DNA of 64,000 nucleotides from Bacteroidales bacterium (GTDB lineage Bacteria > Bacteroidota > Bacteroidia > Bacteroidales > UBA932), in the NCBI GenBank assembly GCA_017630215.1, contig JAGBVR010000007.1, positions 157,617 to 221,616 on the forward strand, read 5' to 3'. The notes beneath the pieces were generated by a model. The model did no database searches. It had not been told where the DNA came from and worked only from the letters and a program-made list of their open reading frames with translations. The translations under genes and the position numbers were made by a program. Positions 38,302 through 46,993 of the stretch are shown here, in pieces. Each line of letters starts with the position of its first letter. The stretch's first letter is position 1.

Positions 38302-39195
38302 ATGTTTTTGAAAGATAAGATTCCTGGATATCTGCTTGGAAAATACCAACTGATCGGTACAGTTACCTTCTCTGTTCTGTTTGCTGTGGTATTCCTCAAT
38401 ATATATATACCATTTTCAGATACAGCATGGTTCGGACTTGGAGATTCATCAATGTTCGCACTTACTGTCATATTCGTTGCAGTATCTATTATGACCTTGA
38501 TTGCCAGTCGTATGATGATGTATAAGATCAAGAGTCTTTTCGACATCAATTACGGCGAGTATATAATATGGTGTCTTCTGGAAATCATCACAATCTGTGG
38601 TTTTTACACTGGCCTGACTATGGGGCATGATCTACCTCAGAGTGAAACTGGCTGGGAAGTATTCGGGAGGGCGATGCTATATGGAACGATTGCGCTTGGG
38701 ATACCATATCTGATTTCTGGAATGTACTTCGCGATCATTGACAAGAACAATACCATCAGACTGATGAATTTCGAGAACGTCGTGACAGACGAGCCGGCAA
38801 AGCCGGAAGCCCAGACTAACAAAATCACTCTTTTCGACAACAGCGGTGCCTTGAAATTATCTCTGAATCCGGAAAACCTATACTACATCGAGTCCGACGA
38901 CAATTATATTAAAGTCTGGTACACGGACAATAAGACCGAACTGAAACAATATATGCTACGCTGCCGTCTGAAAACAGTCGAAGAAAGTTTCAGAGGAGCA
39001 GGACTTGTCCGATGCAACAGAAAATATATTGTCAATATAAACAAGGTCGCTACATTAAGAAAAGAAAGTGACGGTTATGTTCTGGACCTGGCCAATGAAG
39101 CCATACCGCCACTTCCCGTAACAAAGACCTATACAGATAACGTACTAAGCTACTTCACTGAGGTACAGCCACTTATGGATCCTATCGAGGAATAA
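38302..39195 (+). CDS. Membrane-anchored LytTR-domain regulator
   Basis: Residues 1-155 hold four hydrophobic helices. A linker follows and residues 175-285 form a LytTR DNA-binding domain (LNPENLYYIESDDNYIKVWY, RCRLKTVEESF, LVRCNRKYIVNINKV). It lacks a receiver domain, so the membrane part is probably the sensor. Its targets and signal are unknown. The stop codon lies within the left arm of repeat element B. Confidence 0.87.
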   Translation: MFLKDKIPGYLLGKYQLIGTVTFSVLFAVVFLNIYIPFSDTAWFGLGDSSMFALTVIFVAVSIMTLIASRMMMYKIKSLFDINYGEYIIWCLLEIITICGFYTGLTMGHDLPQSETGWEVFGRAMLYGTIALGIPYLISGMYFAIIDKNNTIRLMNFENVVTDEPAKPEAQTNKITLFDNSGALKLSLNPENLYYIESDDNYIKVWYTDNKTELKQYMLRCRLKTVEESFRGAGLVRCNRKYIVNINKVATLRKESDGYVLDLANEAIPPLPVTKTYTDNVLSYFTEVQPLMDPIEE

Positions 39196-39306
39196 TATAC
39201 ATAAAGCAACCGTTGGTATATAGGTGACATGCCACCCCCGGCTAGGGGGTGCCTCCCGGCAGGGAGGCGGGGGTCACCGGTATACCAACGGTTGCTTTGT
39301 ATATTA
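39193..39306. repeat. Palindromic element B with conserved core inside locus-specific arms
   Basis: Outer arms (39193-39228 and 39273-39306) pair over about 33 bases, including AAGCAACCGTTGGTATA. Inside are two small perfect hairpins, CACCCCC/GGGGGTG and CCTCCC/GGGAGG. The blocks 39219-39248 and 39262-39283 match element A (6812-6991) almost exactly, in the opposite orientation relative to the window. The outer arms of A and B have unrelated sequences but each is self-complementary. It fills the gap between two convergent genes and has no coding potential of its own. Confidence 0.87.
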
Positions 39307-39312
39307 CGACTA

Positions 39313-39789
39313 TCAGTCCTCAAGTTCACATCCGGTAAAGAAGAAATCACTTTCCGCCTTTTCCTTCGTGAAGCAATAATATGTCATTTCGCACATTGAA
39401 CAGACCTGGCCTTCGCAGCTGAGAGAAGCCTCGATAAAGGCGAAATTTCTTTTGATCTCCTTAATGCGGCCTCTGATCTCGACAGTCACTCCTTCGCCCG
39501 TAGGAACCGGACGACGGTACTTCATCCGTAGATCGGTCGTCATTCCGGCCGTCTGAAGCTTCCGGTTCACAATCCAGCCACCTAGTTCATCCATCAGCGT
39601 AGCCTGGATGCCACCGTGAAGAGTCTTGAGCCAGCCCTGATAATTGTCAGTTGAATTCCAAATACAGACCAGGTCATCCCCATCCTCATAGAACTCCATC
39701 TTGAGTCCAGCCGGATTATCCGGACAGCAGGCAAAGCAGTTATAACCTTGTGACTGCAGGCCCAGATATGGGTTGCGGATTTTCTTCAT
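39313..39789 (-). CDS. PaaI-type hotdog thioesterase
   Basis: This 158-residue protein has the hotdog-fold core LKTLHGGIQATLMDELGGW, with the HGG and Asp/Glu of the acyl-CoA thioesterase family, followed by MKYRRPVPTGEGVTV. It carries an N-terminal Cys cluster (YNCFACCPDNPAGL) and a CSMCEM near the C-terminus, seen in some Bacteroidetes members. The substrate is not known. Its ATG overlaps the prfA stop (TAATG), so the two are coupled. Confidence 0.87.
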   Translation of the reverse strand: MKKIRNPYLGLQSQGYNCFACCPDNPAGLKMEFYEDGDDLVCIWNSTDNYQGWLKTLHGGIQATLMDELGGWIVNRKLQTAGMTTDLRMKYRRPVPTGEGVTVEIRGRIKEIKRNFAFIEASLSCEGQVCSMCEMTYYCFTKEKAESDFFFTGCELED

Positions 39790-40871
39790 TATTCTGCAGC
39801 CTTGAGACGCTCGGCATTCTCAGCGATCTGAAGCTGGTCGATCACATCCTGGATGGCTCCGTCCATAAATACAGGAAGATTGTACATCGTGTAGTTGATA
39901 CGATGATCGGTCACACGAGACTGAGGGTAGTTATAGGTACGGATCTTCGCAGAACGGTCACCTCCGGCCACCATTGTCTTTCTCTTTGCAGAGATCTCTG
40001 CGAGGTATTTCTCATACTCCATATTGTAGAGACGGGTACGAAGCTCAGCGAGAGCTTTGTCGAAGTTCTTGAGCTGCGACTTCTCATCCTGACACTGAAC
40101 CACGAGACCTGTAGGGATATGAGTAAGACGGATAGCAGAATAAGTGGTGTTCACTGACTGTCCGCCAGGACCTGAAGAACAGAATGTATCCTTACGGATA
40201 TCGTTCATATTCAGCTCAATATCAAACTCATCAGCCTCCGGAAGCACTGCCACGGAAGCAGCTGAGGTATGAACACGGCCCTGAGTCTCTGTCTGAGGGA
40301 CACGCTGTACACGATGTACTCCCGACTCATACTTCAGGACACCATAAACACCGTCACCGGAAACCTTGCATACGATTTCCTTGAAACCGCCTGCAGCGCC
40401 TTCTGCCTGGCTTGTGATCTCCATCCTCCAGCCTCTTGTCTCGATGAACTTCGAGTACATACGGAAAAGGTCACCGGCAAAGATAGCCGCTTCGTCTCCA
40501 CCAGAACCGCCACGGATCTCAAGAATCGCATTCTTGCTGTCCTGAGGGTCTGCCGGAATAAGAAGGAGCTTGATCTTCTCCTCCCATTCAGGAAGAGTAG
40601 GTTCAATTTCCGCAATCTCCTCTTTAGCCATCTCGCGAAGATCTTCATCCTTCTCTGTAGCAAGGATTTCCTTTGCCATCTCATAGTTCTCGAGTATCTT
40701 CTTGAACTCGTTTCCAGCTGCAATGATAGGAGTAAGCTCCTTGTACTCCTTGTTCAGCTGGACGAATCTCTTCATATCTGAAATCACCTCAGGATCAGAA
40801 AGCTGATTCTGAAGCGCCTCATATTTCTCCTGAAGGCCTAAAACCTTCTCCAAAAGTGAATTATCTGCCAT
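39789..40871 (-). CDS. prfA: Peptide chain release factor 1
   Basis: This 360-residue factor ends translation at UAA and UAG. The GGQ motif is in SGPGGQSVNTTYSAIRLTH, and the codon-reading tripeptide is PQT in RVPQTETQG, which fits the PxT of RF1 and not the SPF of RF2. An in-frame ATG at 40892 would lie upstream of the transcript predicted from the box at 40890-40897, so the start MADNSLLEKV at 40871 is chosen. Confidence 0.95.
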   Translation of the reverse strand: MADNSLLEKVLGLQEKYEALQNQLSDPEVISDMKRFVQLNKEYKELTPIIAAGNEFKKILENYEMAKEILATEKDEDLREMAKEEIAEIEPTLPEWEEKIKLLLIPADPQDSKNAILEIRGGSGGDEAAIFAGDLFRMYSKFIETRGWRMEITSQAEGAAGGFKEIVCKVSGDGVYGVLKYESGVHRVQRVPQTETQGRVHTSAASVAVLPEADEFDIELNMNDIRKDTFCSSGPGGQSVNTTYSAIRLTHIPTGLVVQCQDEKSQLKNFDKALAELRTRLYNMEYEKYLAEISAKRKTMVAGGDRSAKIRTYNYPQSRVTDHRINYTMYNLPVFMDGAIQDVIDQLQIAENAERLKAAE

Positions 40872-40889
40872 ATCTCTTAAATTATCGCA

Positions 40890-40897
40890 CAAAGATA
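40890..40897 (-). promoter_or_regulatory. -7 box for prfA-thioesterase
   Basis: The reverse strand reads TATCTTTG about 19 bases before the chosen prfA ATG and just downstream of the tcdA stop, so prfA need not depend on mazG-tcdA transcription. Confidence 0.6.
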
Positions 40898-40902
40898 ATA
40901 AA

Positions 40903-41628
40903 TTATCTGTATTTTTCCATAAGTCCTTGAATCACAGCTTGGGCACAGACACATCCGAATACGGCAGGGATATATGAAATCGTGCCGACCTGGGATTTTT
41001 TATTGCGGTCCTCACAAGGCACGATTGACTCCTTGTCCGGAAGCTCCTCTGAGAACACCACCTTGAATCCTTTCTTTATGCCCATATATCTAAGTCGCTT
41101 GCGGACAATATAGGCAAGAGGGCAATTGAATGATTTGGACACATCTGCAATGCGGATCTTGGTCGCATCATATTTCGCACCCGCACCCATCGAAGAAACC
41201 AACGGAATACCATTGTCCATGCAATACTTGATCAGATGCAGTTTCGGCGAAAGAGTGTCGATCGCATCCACAAGGAAGTCGATCTTGTAATCCCCAAGAA
41301 CCTCCCCGGCCTTCTCTGCTTCAAGATATTCCTTGATAACGATCAGGTCGAGTTCAGGATTTATATCCTTAAGCCTCTGCGCTAGCACATCACACTTGGG
41401 CTTGCCTACGGTCGAATCCAATGCCAGCAGCTGACGATTCTTATTCGTCACAGACACATCATCACTGTCCAATATGATAAGATGACCCACACCGGCACGA
41501 ACTATCATCTCCGCGGCATAGCCTCCTACGCCGCCGACGCCGATCACAGCCACGTTGGAATTCCGGAAATGCTCAAGCATCTCCTCCCCTACCAGCATCG
41601 CCGTCCTTTCTTGCCAATCGTACATCAT
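40903..41628 (-). CDS. tcdA: tRNA threonylcarbamoyladenosine dehydratase
   Basis: This 241-residue ThiF/MoeB-fold enzyme starts YDWQERTAMLVGEE, followed by the ATP-binding VAVIGVGGVGGYAAE and NKNRQLLAL. The C-terminal half (RIADVSKSFNCPLAYIVRKR and GTISYIPAVFGC) distinguishes TcdA from ThiF and MoeB. It cyclises t6A37 to ct6A in ANN-decoding tRNAs. There are two successive ATG codons (41628 and 41625). It overlaps the mazG stop. Confidence 0.9.
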   Translation of the reverse strand: MMYDWQERTAMLVGEEMLEHFRNSNVAVIGVGGVGGYAAEMIVRAGVGHLIILDSDDVSVTNKNRQLLALDSTVGKPKCDVLAQRLKDINPELDLIVIKEYLEAEKAGEVLGDYKIDFLVDAIDTLSPKLHLIKYCMDNGIPLVSSMGAGAKYDATKIRIADVSKSFNCPLAYIVRKRLRYMGIKKGFKVVFSEELPDKESIVPCEDRNKKSQVGTISYIPAVFGCVCAQAVIQGLMEKYR

Positions 41629-42443
41629 AGTCCCTTGGCTTTTCCCTCATCCCAGATCGCATCCATTTCAGCAAGGGTCATATCCTTTAGATTGCGTCCC
41701 TTGCGGATTGTCTGCTCTTCCAGATAGGTGAAACGACGACGGAATTTCGCACAAGTACGCTCAAGAGCGGTATCAGGATTGAGTCCATAAAGTCTTGCTG
41801 CATTGACAGTCGCAAAAAGAAAATCTCCCAATTCATCCTCCGCGCGATCATATGCCGCAGCCTTTTCTTCTTCAGTCTGAGCAGCTGCCATTGCATCCAA
41901 TTCAGCCTGATACTCTCCCATTTCCTCCTTCACCTTATCCCAGACCTGCTCCTTCTTCTCCCAGTCGAATCCCACTCCGCGGGCCTTGTCCTGCATTCGG
42001 TATGCCTTCAAAAGTGGCGGCAGGCCGTCGGGAACTCCGGAAAGCACGCGCTTGTTGCCATCCTTTTCCGTAGTCTTAAGCATCTCCCACTGCTTGATCA
42101 CATCCTCCGCACTTCCTACTTCAGCCGTAGAGAATACATGCGGATGGCGATATATCAGTTTATCACAGAGAAAGTTGATTACGTCCACGATGTCAAAGTG
42201 CAGCTTTTCCTCACCGATCTTAGCATAGAAGATCACATGCAGAAGCACATCACCAAGTTCCTTGGAAAGTTCATGTTCCTCTCCCTTGAGGATCGCATCA
42301 CTCAGCTCATATACTTCCTCGAGAGTCTGCGGACGCAGAGATTCATTGGTCTGTTTCCTATCCCATGGACATTTCTCCCTCAATTCATCCAGCACATCCA
42401 GAATCCTTCCGAATGCCTGAAGTTTTTCTTCTCTTGTATGCAT
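41625..42443 (-). CDS. mazG: Nucleoside triphosphate pyrophosphohydrolase MazG
   Basis: The 272-residue protein begins MHTREEKLQAFGRILDVL and continues CPWDRKQTNESLRPQTLEEVYEL, the typical MazG N-terminal all-alpha domain with the ExxE metal motifs (EEVYEL, SKELGDVLLHVIFYAKIGEE). The second domain has EDELGDFLFATVNAARL. It hydrolyses non-canonical or stress-related NTPs. An ATG at 42464 would add 7 residues; I prefer 42443 because AGGAG lies about 8 bases before it. Confidence 0.92.
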   Translation of the reverse strand: MHTREEKLQAFGRILDVLDELREKCPWDRKQTNESLRPQTLEEVYELSDAILKGEEHELSKELGDVLLHVIFYAKIGEEKLHFDIVDVINFLCDKLIYRHPHVFSTAEVGSAEDVIKQWEMLKTTEKDGNKRVLSGVPDGLPPLLKAYRMQDKARGVGFDWEKKEQVWDKVKEEMGEYQAELDAMAAAQTEEEKAAAYDRAEDELGDFLFATVNAARLYGLNPDTALERTCAKFRRRFTYLEEQTIRKGRNLKDMTLAEMDAIWDEGKAKGL

Positions 42444-42501
42444 AGTTATTTCTCCTTTTTCCATTACAGTTCCTTCGCCAACCGCTCAGGATGACAGTCT
42501 G

Positions 42502-42509
42502 CAAAGTTA
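42502..42509 (-). promoter_or_regulatory. -7 box for mazG-tcdA
   Basis: The reverse strand reads TAACTTTG. It is 20 bases from the opposing CoA-transferase box. Confidence 0.55.
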
Positions 42510-42529
42510 GCAATTCTAGAAAAAATAAC

Positions 42530-42537
42530 TATCTTTG
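42530..42537 (+). promoter_or_regulatory. -7 box for the CoA-transferase
   Basis: TATCTTTG lies 20 bases before the ATG at 42557 and after the earlier in-frame ATG at 42491, which rules the latter out. Confidence 0.6.
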
Positions 42538-42556
42538 GCAAGATAATCACATCATT

Positions 42557-43864
42557 ATGCGTAAAGAGATAACTTTCGTATCGGCAGATGAGGCCGTAAA
42601 GGTCGTTAAATCAGGCGACCATATCCATTTAAGCAGTGTAGCAAGCGCTCCACGCATTCTTATCGAGGCACTTTGCCGCAGAGGTGAGGCCGGTGAACTT
42701 CAGGATGTACGCATCCACCACCTCCACACCGAAGGAGCTGCTCCATACACAGATCCGAAATTCGACGGAATCTTCTTCCATCAGGCCTTTTTCGTAGGAG
42801 CCAATGTCCGCAAGAGTGTCCAGGCAGGATATTCCGACTATATCCCTGTTTTCCTCAGCGAGACCCAGAAACTTTATCGTTGCGGAGCCCTTCGCTGCGA
42901 CGTGGCTATGATCCAGGTATGCCCTCCGGACAAGCACGGATATGTTTCACTTGGAACATCTGTTGATGCCACATTGGCTGCGATCGAATGCGCAAAGACA
43001 GTGATCGCCGTGGTCAATCCGAATGTACCGCGCGCATGGGGGCAGGCAATGATTCCTATGGATATGATCGATATCTTTGTAGAAGGTAACGAACCGCTTG
43101 AGCCTGCTCACTTCAGCGAGCCGAACGAAGTGGAAATCGCCATCGGAAAGCATTGCGCAGCACTTATCGACGACGGAGCATGCCTTCAGATGGGTATCGG
43201 AGCCATTCCGAATGCCGTTCTCGCCCAGCTGGGAAACCATAAGAACCTAGGAGTCCACACAGAAATGTTCGCAGACGGAGTACTTGAACTCGTCGAGAAA
43301 GGAATCATCAACGGATCGAACAAGGTCACAGACAAGGGAAAACTCGTATCCACCTTCCTTATGGGATCACAAAAGGTATATGACTTCATCGATGACAACC
43401 CTATGGTGGCAATGATGGACGTGGGATATACCAACGATCCTTTCATCATATCAAAGAATCCTAAGATGACAGCCATCAACTCAGCCGTCCAGGTCGACCT
43501 CACAGGTCAGGTATGTGCAGACTCGATCGGAACACGTTTCCACTCTGGAGTCGGAGGACAGGTAGACTTTATCTACGGAGCCTCTCTCGCACCTCAAGGC
43601 AAAGCCATCATCGCAATGCCATCGACTACCAACAAAGGCGGCAGCAAGATAGCTCCTGTGATCATCGAAGGTGGCGGAGTCGTGACTACAAGACCTCATG
43701 TACACTATGTAGTGACAGAGTTCGGAGCAGTGGATCTCTACGGAAAATCAATGCAGGAGCGTGCTAAGCTTCTTATCAGCATCGCCCACCCTGACCACCG
43801 TGAGCAGCTCGACCGCGCAGCCTTCGAACGCTTCGGCCCGCATTACCATTCGGTGAAAATCTAG
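42557..43864 (+). CDS. Acetyl-CoA hydrolase/transferase family protein (4-hydroxybutyrate CoA-transferase-like)
   Basis: This 435-residue class I CoA-transferase begins MRKEITFVSADEAVKVVKSG. It has the conserved GIGAIPNAVLAQL, HSGVGGQVDFIYGA and VTEFGAVDLYGKS, where the Glu of TEFG is the expected acyl-thioester carrier. The nearest family type is the acetate-dependent 4-hydroxybutyrate or butyrate CoA-transferase group. The gene stands alone, so whether it serves butyrate, succinate or acetate handling cannot be read from context. Confidence 0.88.
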   Translation: MRKEITFVSADEAVKVVKSGDHIHLSSVASAPRILIEALCRRGEAGELQDVRIHHLHTEGAAPYTDPKFDGIFFHQAFFVGANVRKSVQAGYSDYIPVFLSETQKLYRCGALRCDVAMIQVCPPDKHGYVSLGTSVDATLAAIECAKTVIAVVNPNVPRAWGQAMIPMDMIDIFVEGNEPLEPAHFSEPNEVEIAIGKHCAALIDDGACLQMGIGAIPNAVLAQLGNHKNLGVHTEMFADGVLELVEKGIINGSNKVTDKGKLVSTFLMGSQKVYDFIDDNPMVAMMDVGYTNDPFIISKNPKMTAINSAVQVDLTGQVCADSIGTRFHSGVGGQVDFIYGASLAPQGKAIIAMPSTTNKGGSKIAPVIIEGGGVVTTRPHVHYVVTEFGAVDLYGKSMQERAKLLISIAHPDHREQLDRAAFERFGPHYHSVKI

Positions 43865-43887
43865 TATCAGATATATAAAGCATACAA

Positions 43888-43931
43888 TTACCGCTCGGAC
43901 TACTTTTTCATAAAAAGTGACCGAGCGGTAG
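43888..43931. terminator. Hairpin terminator downstream of the CoA-transferase
   Basis: TACCGCTCGG pairs with CCGAGCGGTA, and inside it ACTTTTT pairs with AAAAAGT around a 3-base loop, with a small internal bulge. It is followed by TTATTTTG on the + strand. It sits between convergent genes and probably ends transcription of at least the CoA-transferase. The rest of this gap (43932-44050) shows a partial copy of the stem motif (GACCGAGCG) but no gene. Confidence 0.7.
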
Positions 43932-44050
43932 TTATTTTGCCATTTTAAGCTGCGTTTTCGTGACAGCTTGCCCCAGTTTGGCCACAAAGTCGACCGAGCG
44001 ATTTCCGAGACGACATTGATACCGCCTTGCATTGAAGCAGTATAGAAGGG

Positions 44051-45100
44051 CTACTTAACAGCTGCTTTAGCCTTGCGACGAGCTGTGAGTTCGCGTTGAA
44101 AAGCTCTGGCATTTTTCAGATGCTCATTATAACCAACTGCGAAATTATGAGTGCCGTCGAAGGCCGGACTGGCGCAGAAATAGATGTAGTTGTGCCTCTG
44201 AGGATTCAGGACAGCCTCCAGACATGCCTTAGGTGGCACATTGATCGGTGCTGGAGGAAGACCGACATGCTTGTAGGTGTTGTATGGAGAATCCACCGTG
44301 AGATGCTTCTTCAGGATGCGGTCGAGGGTGTAGTCATAGCAGAATGCAATGGTAGGATCAGCCTGAAGCTTCATTCCTTTCTTATAACGGTTCAGATAGA
44401 CTCCCGCAATTATCGGATATTCGAACGACTTGAGAGTCTCACCGCTGACAATTGATGCCATAACAGACACTTCCAAAGGGGTAAGTCCCTGAACTTTAGC
44501 CTTTTCCTCACGTTCCGGTGTCCAGAAAGCATCATATTCCTTCTTGAAACGGTCAAATATATCCTTCACAGAGGCTGTCCAATACATTTCATAAGTATCA
44601 GGAATTATAAGTGCAAAGACATTCTCCGGCGTGAAACCGTACTCAGCAAGAAAGGCCTCATCATTAAGGGCTTCTGCTACCGAAGCTGAGTCCACCATCA
44701 TCTGAGAGCTGATCCGCTGAGCTATCCTGTCTTTCTTGCGAAGGGTTCCAGACAAGGTCATATTCTGCGGAGTCTGCCATCCGTAAACAAGCATACGAGC
44801 CACATAGATACTGGTGCATGTGGAATCCACCACATACCTTCCCGGCTTCATCCTGGTGACAGTCTCCATCTCAGCAAATGCCCTCTCTACACTCTTGGAA
44901 CGCAGCGTACCGGCTCCCGTCTGCAAAGAATCCATAACCTCTGCTACCGTCATATCAGGACGGACATACAAGACATACTTCTTTGAGAAATTCGGTTTCT
45001 TATTGTCTATATAATATCTGCCCAGCACAAATCCAGCAGCACCGGCAAACAACGCGCCCACAGCCAGGACTATGAGCAGAACCTTACGTTTTACAGTCAT
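44051..45100 (-). CDS. mltG: Endolytic murein transglycosylase MltG, variant active site
   Basis: This 349-residue protein has one N-terminal membrane helix, a LysM-like region, and the YceG/MltG catalytic domain (GVYLNRYKKGMKLQADPTIAF, SPYNTYKHVGLPPAPI). MltG cleaves nascent glycan strands and so sets their length. The usual motif SIVExET reads SIVSGET here: Ser219 replaces the first Glu, while Glu221 remains. It is co-transcribed with the glucosaminidase gene upstream. The assignment is secure but activity is uncertain because of this change. Confidence 0.9.
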   Translation of the reverse strand: MTVKRKVLLIVLAVGALFAGAAGFVLGRYYIDNKKPNFSKKYVLYVRPDMTVAEVMDSLQTGAGTLRSKSVERAFAEMETVTRMKPGRYVVDSTCTSIYVARMLVYGWQTPQNMTLSGTLRKKDRIAQRISSQMMVDSASVAEALNDEAFLAEYGFTPENVFALIIPDTYEMYWTASVKDIFDRFKKEYDAFWTPEREEKAKVQGLTPLEVSVMASIVSGETLKSFEYPIIAGVYLNRYKKGMKLQADPTIAFCYDYTLDRILKKHLTVDSPYNTYKHVGLPPAPINVPPKACLEAVLNPQRHNYIYFCASPAFDGTHNFAVGYNEHLKNARAFQRELTARRKAKAAVK

Positions 45101-45102
45101 AT

Positions 45103-46053
45103 TTATTTTCTTAAAATTATCACTTCGCCTTCCTTCAAGGCATATCTCTCAGAAAAAGCGTTCATACGGCGCAGACTTCCAAGTCTCACAGCATATCTCT
45201 GTGCTATTTCCTCCAATGTCTCTCCTGATTTCTCCACAATATGCTTGTCGAGTCCCTTAGCGGCCTGCTTCTTCTTTTTCTGAAGATATACTACCGTACC
45301 CGGATAAAGAGTCACATCTTCCTTCAGATCATTGTACCTTAGGATTTCCTTAAGGAAGAGATCATACCTTGCCGCTATACTTGCGTACGACTCTCCTTCA
45401 ACGGAATATACGAAAGGCACACCATTGACAGAGTACATCTGGCGTGAAAGAGTGAAATGGAAGGTTTCACGTTGCTTGTTATTCAAAGGATCCACTCTCT
45501 CAATCTGAGATGGAGATTCCGGAAGTACCCTCTGTCCGTCATCCACCACATCATACTTATGAAGTTCATACTCTTCAATCAAGCCGATAAGTTTTTGAGG
45601 ATATTTGGAATCCGTGGCATATCCGGCTTTCTTCAGACCGTGAGCCCAGCCTTTATAGTCTGTAGATTCGAGATCGAAAAGAAATCTGTATCTGTCTCTG
45701 AATCTCAGAAAATCAGAGTGGTCTCTGTATGATTCCTCTGGGGAACCATATTTACGGAAACACTCCCCTTTCCTGTCATCATCCTGAAACATTTTATCCC
45801 CGTTCCAGTTATGACACTTAATACCGAAATGATTATTGGCCTTTACTGCGAGTTCGGACTGTCCGTAACGAGACTCAAGAAGTCCTTGCGCCAGTGTAAT
45901 GCTGGCAGGAACTCCACTACGATACATCTCTCTGACTGCAAGGTCAGCATATCTTTCTATGTATATGTGTTGCGGAGACTTTCGAGTATCAGCTACAGAA
46001 GCATTCAGAGCCAACAGGCAGATCAGAAAGAATATGGTCAGCGCCCTTTTCAT
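45103..46053 (-). CDS. Secreted glucosaminidase (GH73) with two LysM domains
   Basis: After a signal peptide, residues 28-165 form a GH73 domain (ASITLAQGLLESRYGQSELA with the catalytic Glu in LLESRYG, NNHFGIKCHNW). Two LysM repeats follow (about 215-265 and 270-315; YSVEGESYASIAARYDLFLK, HIVEKSGETLEEIAQRYAV). It should bind and hydrolyse peptidoglycan. It lies between rnz and mltG, 2 bases from the latter, forming a cell-wall pair. Confidence 0.92.
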   Translation of the reverse strand: MKRALTIFFLICLLALNASVADTRKSPQHIYIERYADLAVREMYRSGVPASITLAQGLLESRYGQSELAVKANNHFGIKCHNWNGDKMFQDDDRKGECFRKYGSPEESYRDHSDFLRFRDRYRFLFDLESTDYKGWAHGLKKAGYATDSKYPQKLIGLIEEYELHKYDVVDDGQRVLPESPSQIERVDPLNNKQRETFHFTLSRQMYSVNGVPFVYSVEGESYASIAARYDLFLKEILRYNDLKEDVTLYPGTVVYLQKKKKQAAKGLDKHIVEKSGETLEEIAQRYAVRLGSLRRMNAFSERYALKEGEVIILRK

Positions 46054-46080
46054 AAAAATTCATCCATTTCTGCGAATATA

Positions 46081-46989
46081 CTAAATTTCTATCACATCCA
46101 TATCGTGAGCGAGGTCCGTATCCGGAAATATCGAACGAAGTTCATCCAGAAAGAAATCCACAGAAGGGAATCTTGAAGAATAATGACCTACCAGAAGTTT
46201 CCCCACACCGGCATCTCGAGCAGTCTGAGCGGCCTGCAACGTAGTGGAATGATATGTCTTCGCCGCCATTTCCTCCATTTCAGCAGGAAAAGTGGACTCG
46301 TGGTACAGAACAGTCACACCCTTGATCCATTCTGCAAGCTCAGGGAAAGGGGCGGTATCGCTGCAGTATGCATAACTCCTAGGGACAAATGGAATATATG
46401 CCGCCTCGGAGTTTGGAATCACTCCTTCAGGACGTACGAGATCCTCGCCTCTCTTCAATGCTCCTATTTCCGCTATGCTCAGGCCATATCTTGCGATTGC
46501 CTCCTTATATACATTGTGCTGGGGCATCTTCTCGCGGATTATGAATCCATAGGTGTCAATTCTATGATTCAACGGAAATGCAAGAAGTTCCGTACGCCTG
46601 TTTTCATAAACTATCTGCGGCTCCTTCATATCCAGAACAACATGTCTGACTTCATAAAGGAAACCTTCTCCAAACTGTTCGAGCAAGAACTTCAGAACAG
46701 GAGAGAAAGAGGCAGGAGCATAGATATTGAGTGGAGCCGTACGACCGAGCATTGCCATGGTCGAGAGCAGGCCGAAAAGTCCGAATATATGATCTCCGTG
46801 GATATGGGAAAGGCAGATATGCTCTATTTTCAGGAAAGAGATTCCGGCCTTGCGCATCTGTATCTGCGCGCCTTCGCCACAGTCTATCATAAACAAGCGC
46901 CCACGTACATTCAGTACCTGGGCGCTAGGATATCTTTCTGTCGTGGGCAGGGCCGAAGCCGTGCCCAGGACATTAAGTGTGAAATTCAT
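46081..46989 (-). CDS. rnz: Ribonuclease Z
   Basis: This 302-residue metallo-beta-lactamase-fold enzyme trims tRNA 3' ends. It starts MNFTLNVLGTASALPT, with the motif LSHIHGDHIFGLFGL (HxHxDH), then LNHRIDTYGF, YCSDTAPF and VGHYSSRF. The reading frame extends upstream into rpsA, but the ATG at 46989 gives the conserved N-terminus. It follows rpsA with a 4-base gap. Because the sole tRNA here lacks encoded CCA, such a 3' maturase is needed. Confidence 0.95.
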   Translation of the reverse strand: MNFTLNVLGTASALPTTERYPSAQVLNVRGRLFMIDCGEGAQIQMRKAGISFLKIEHICLSHIHGDHIFGLFGLLSTMAMLGRTAPLNIYAPASFSPVLKFLLEQFGEGFLYEVRHVVLDMKEPQIVYENRRTELLAFPLNHRIDTYGFIIREKMPQHNVYKEAIARYGLSIAEIGALKRGEDLVRPEGVIPNSEAAYIPFVPRSYAYCSDTAPFPELAEWIKGVTVLYHESTFPAEMEEMAAKTYHSTTLQAAQTARDAGVGKLLVGHYSSRFPSVDFFLDELRSIFPDTDLAHDMDVIEI

Positions 46990-46993
46990 CTGA

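Noticed and set aside
43748-44032. Open frame of 94 residues after the CoA-transferase
   Set aside because: It overlaps the end of that gene and crosses the terminator; no recognisable protein features.
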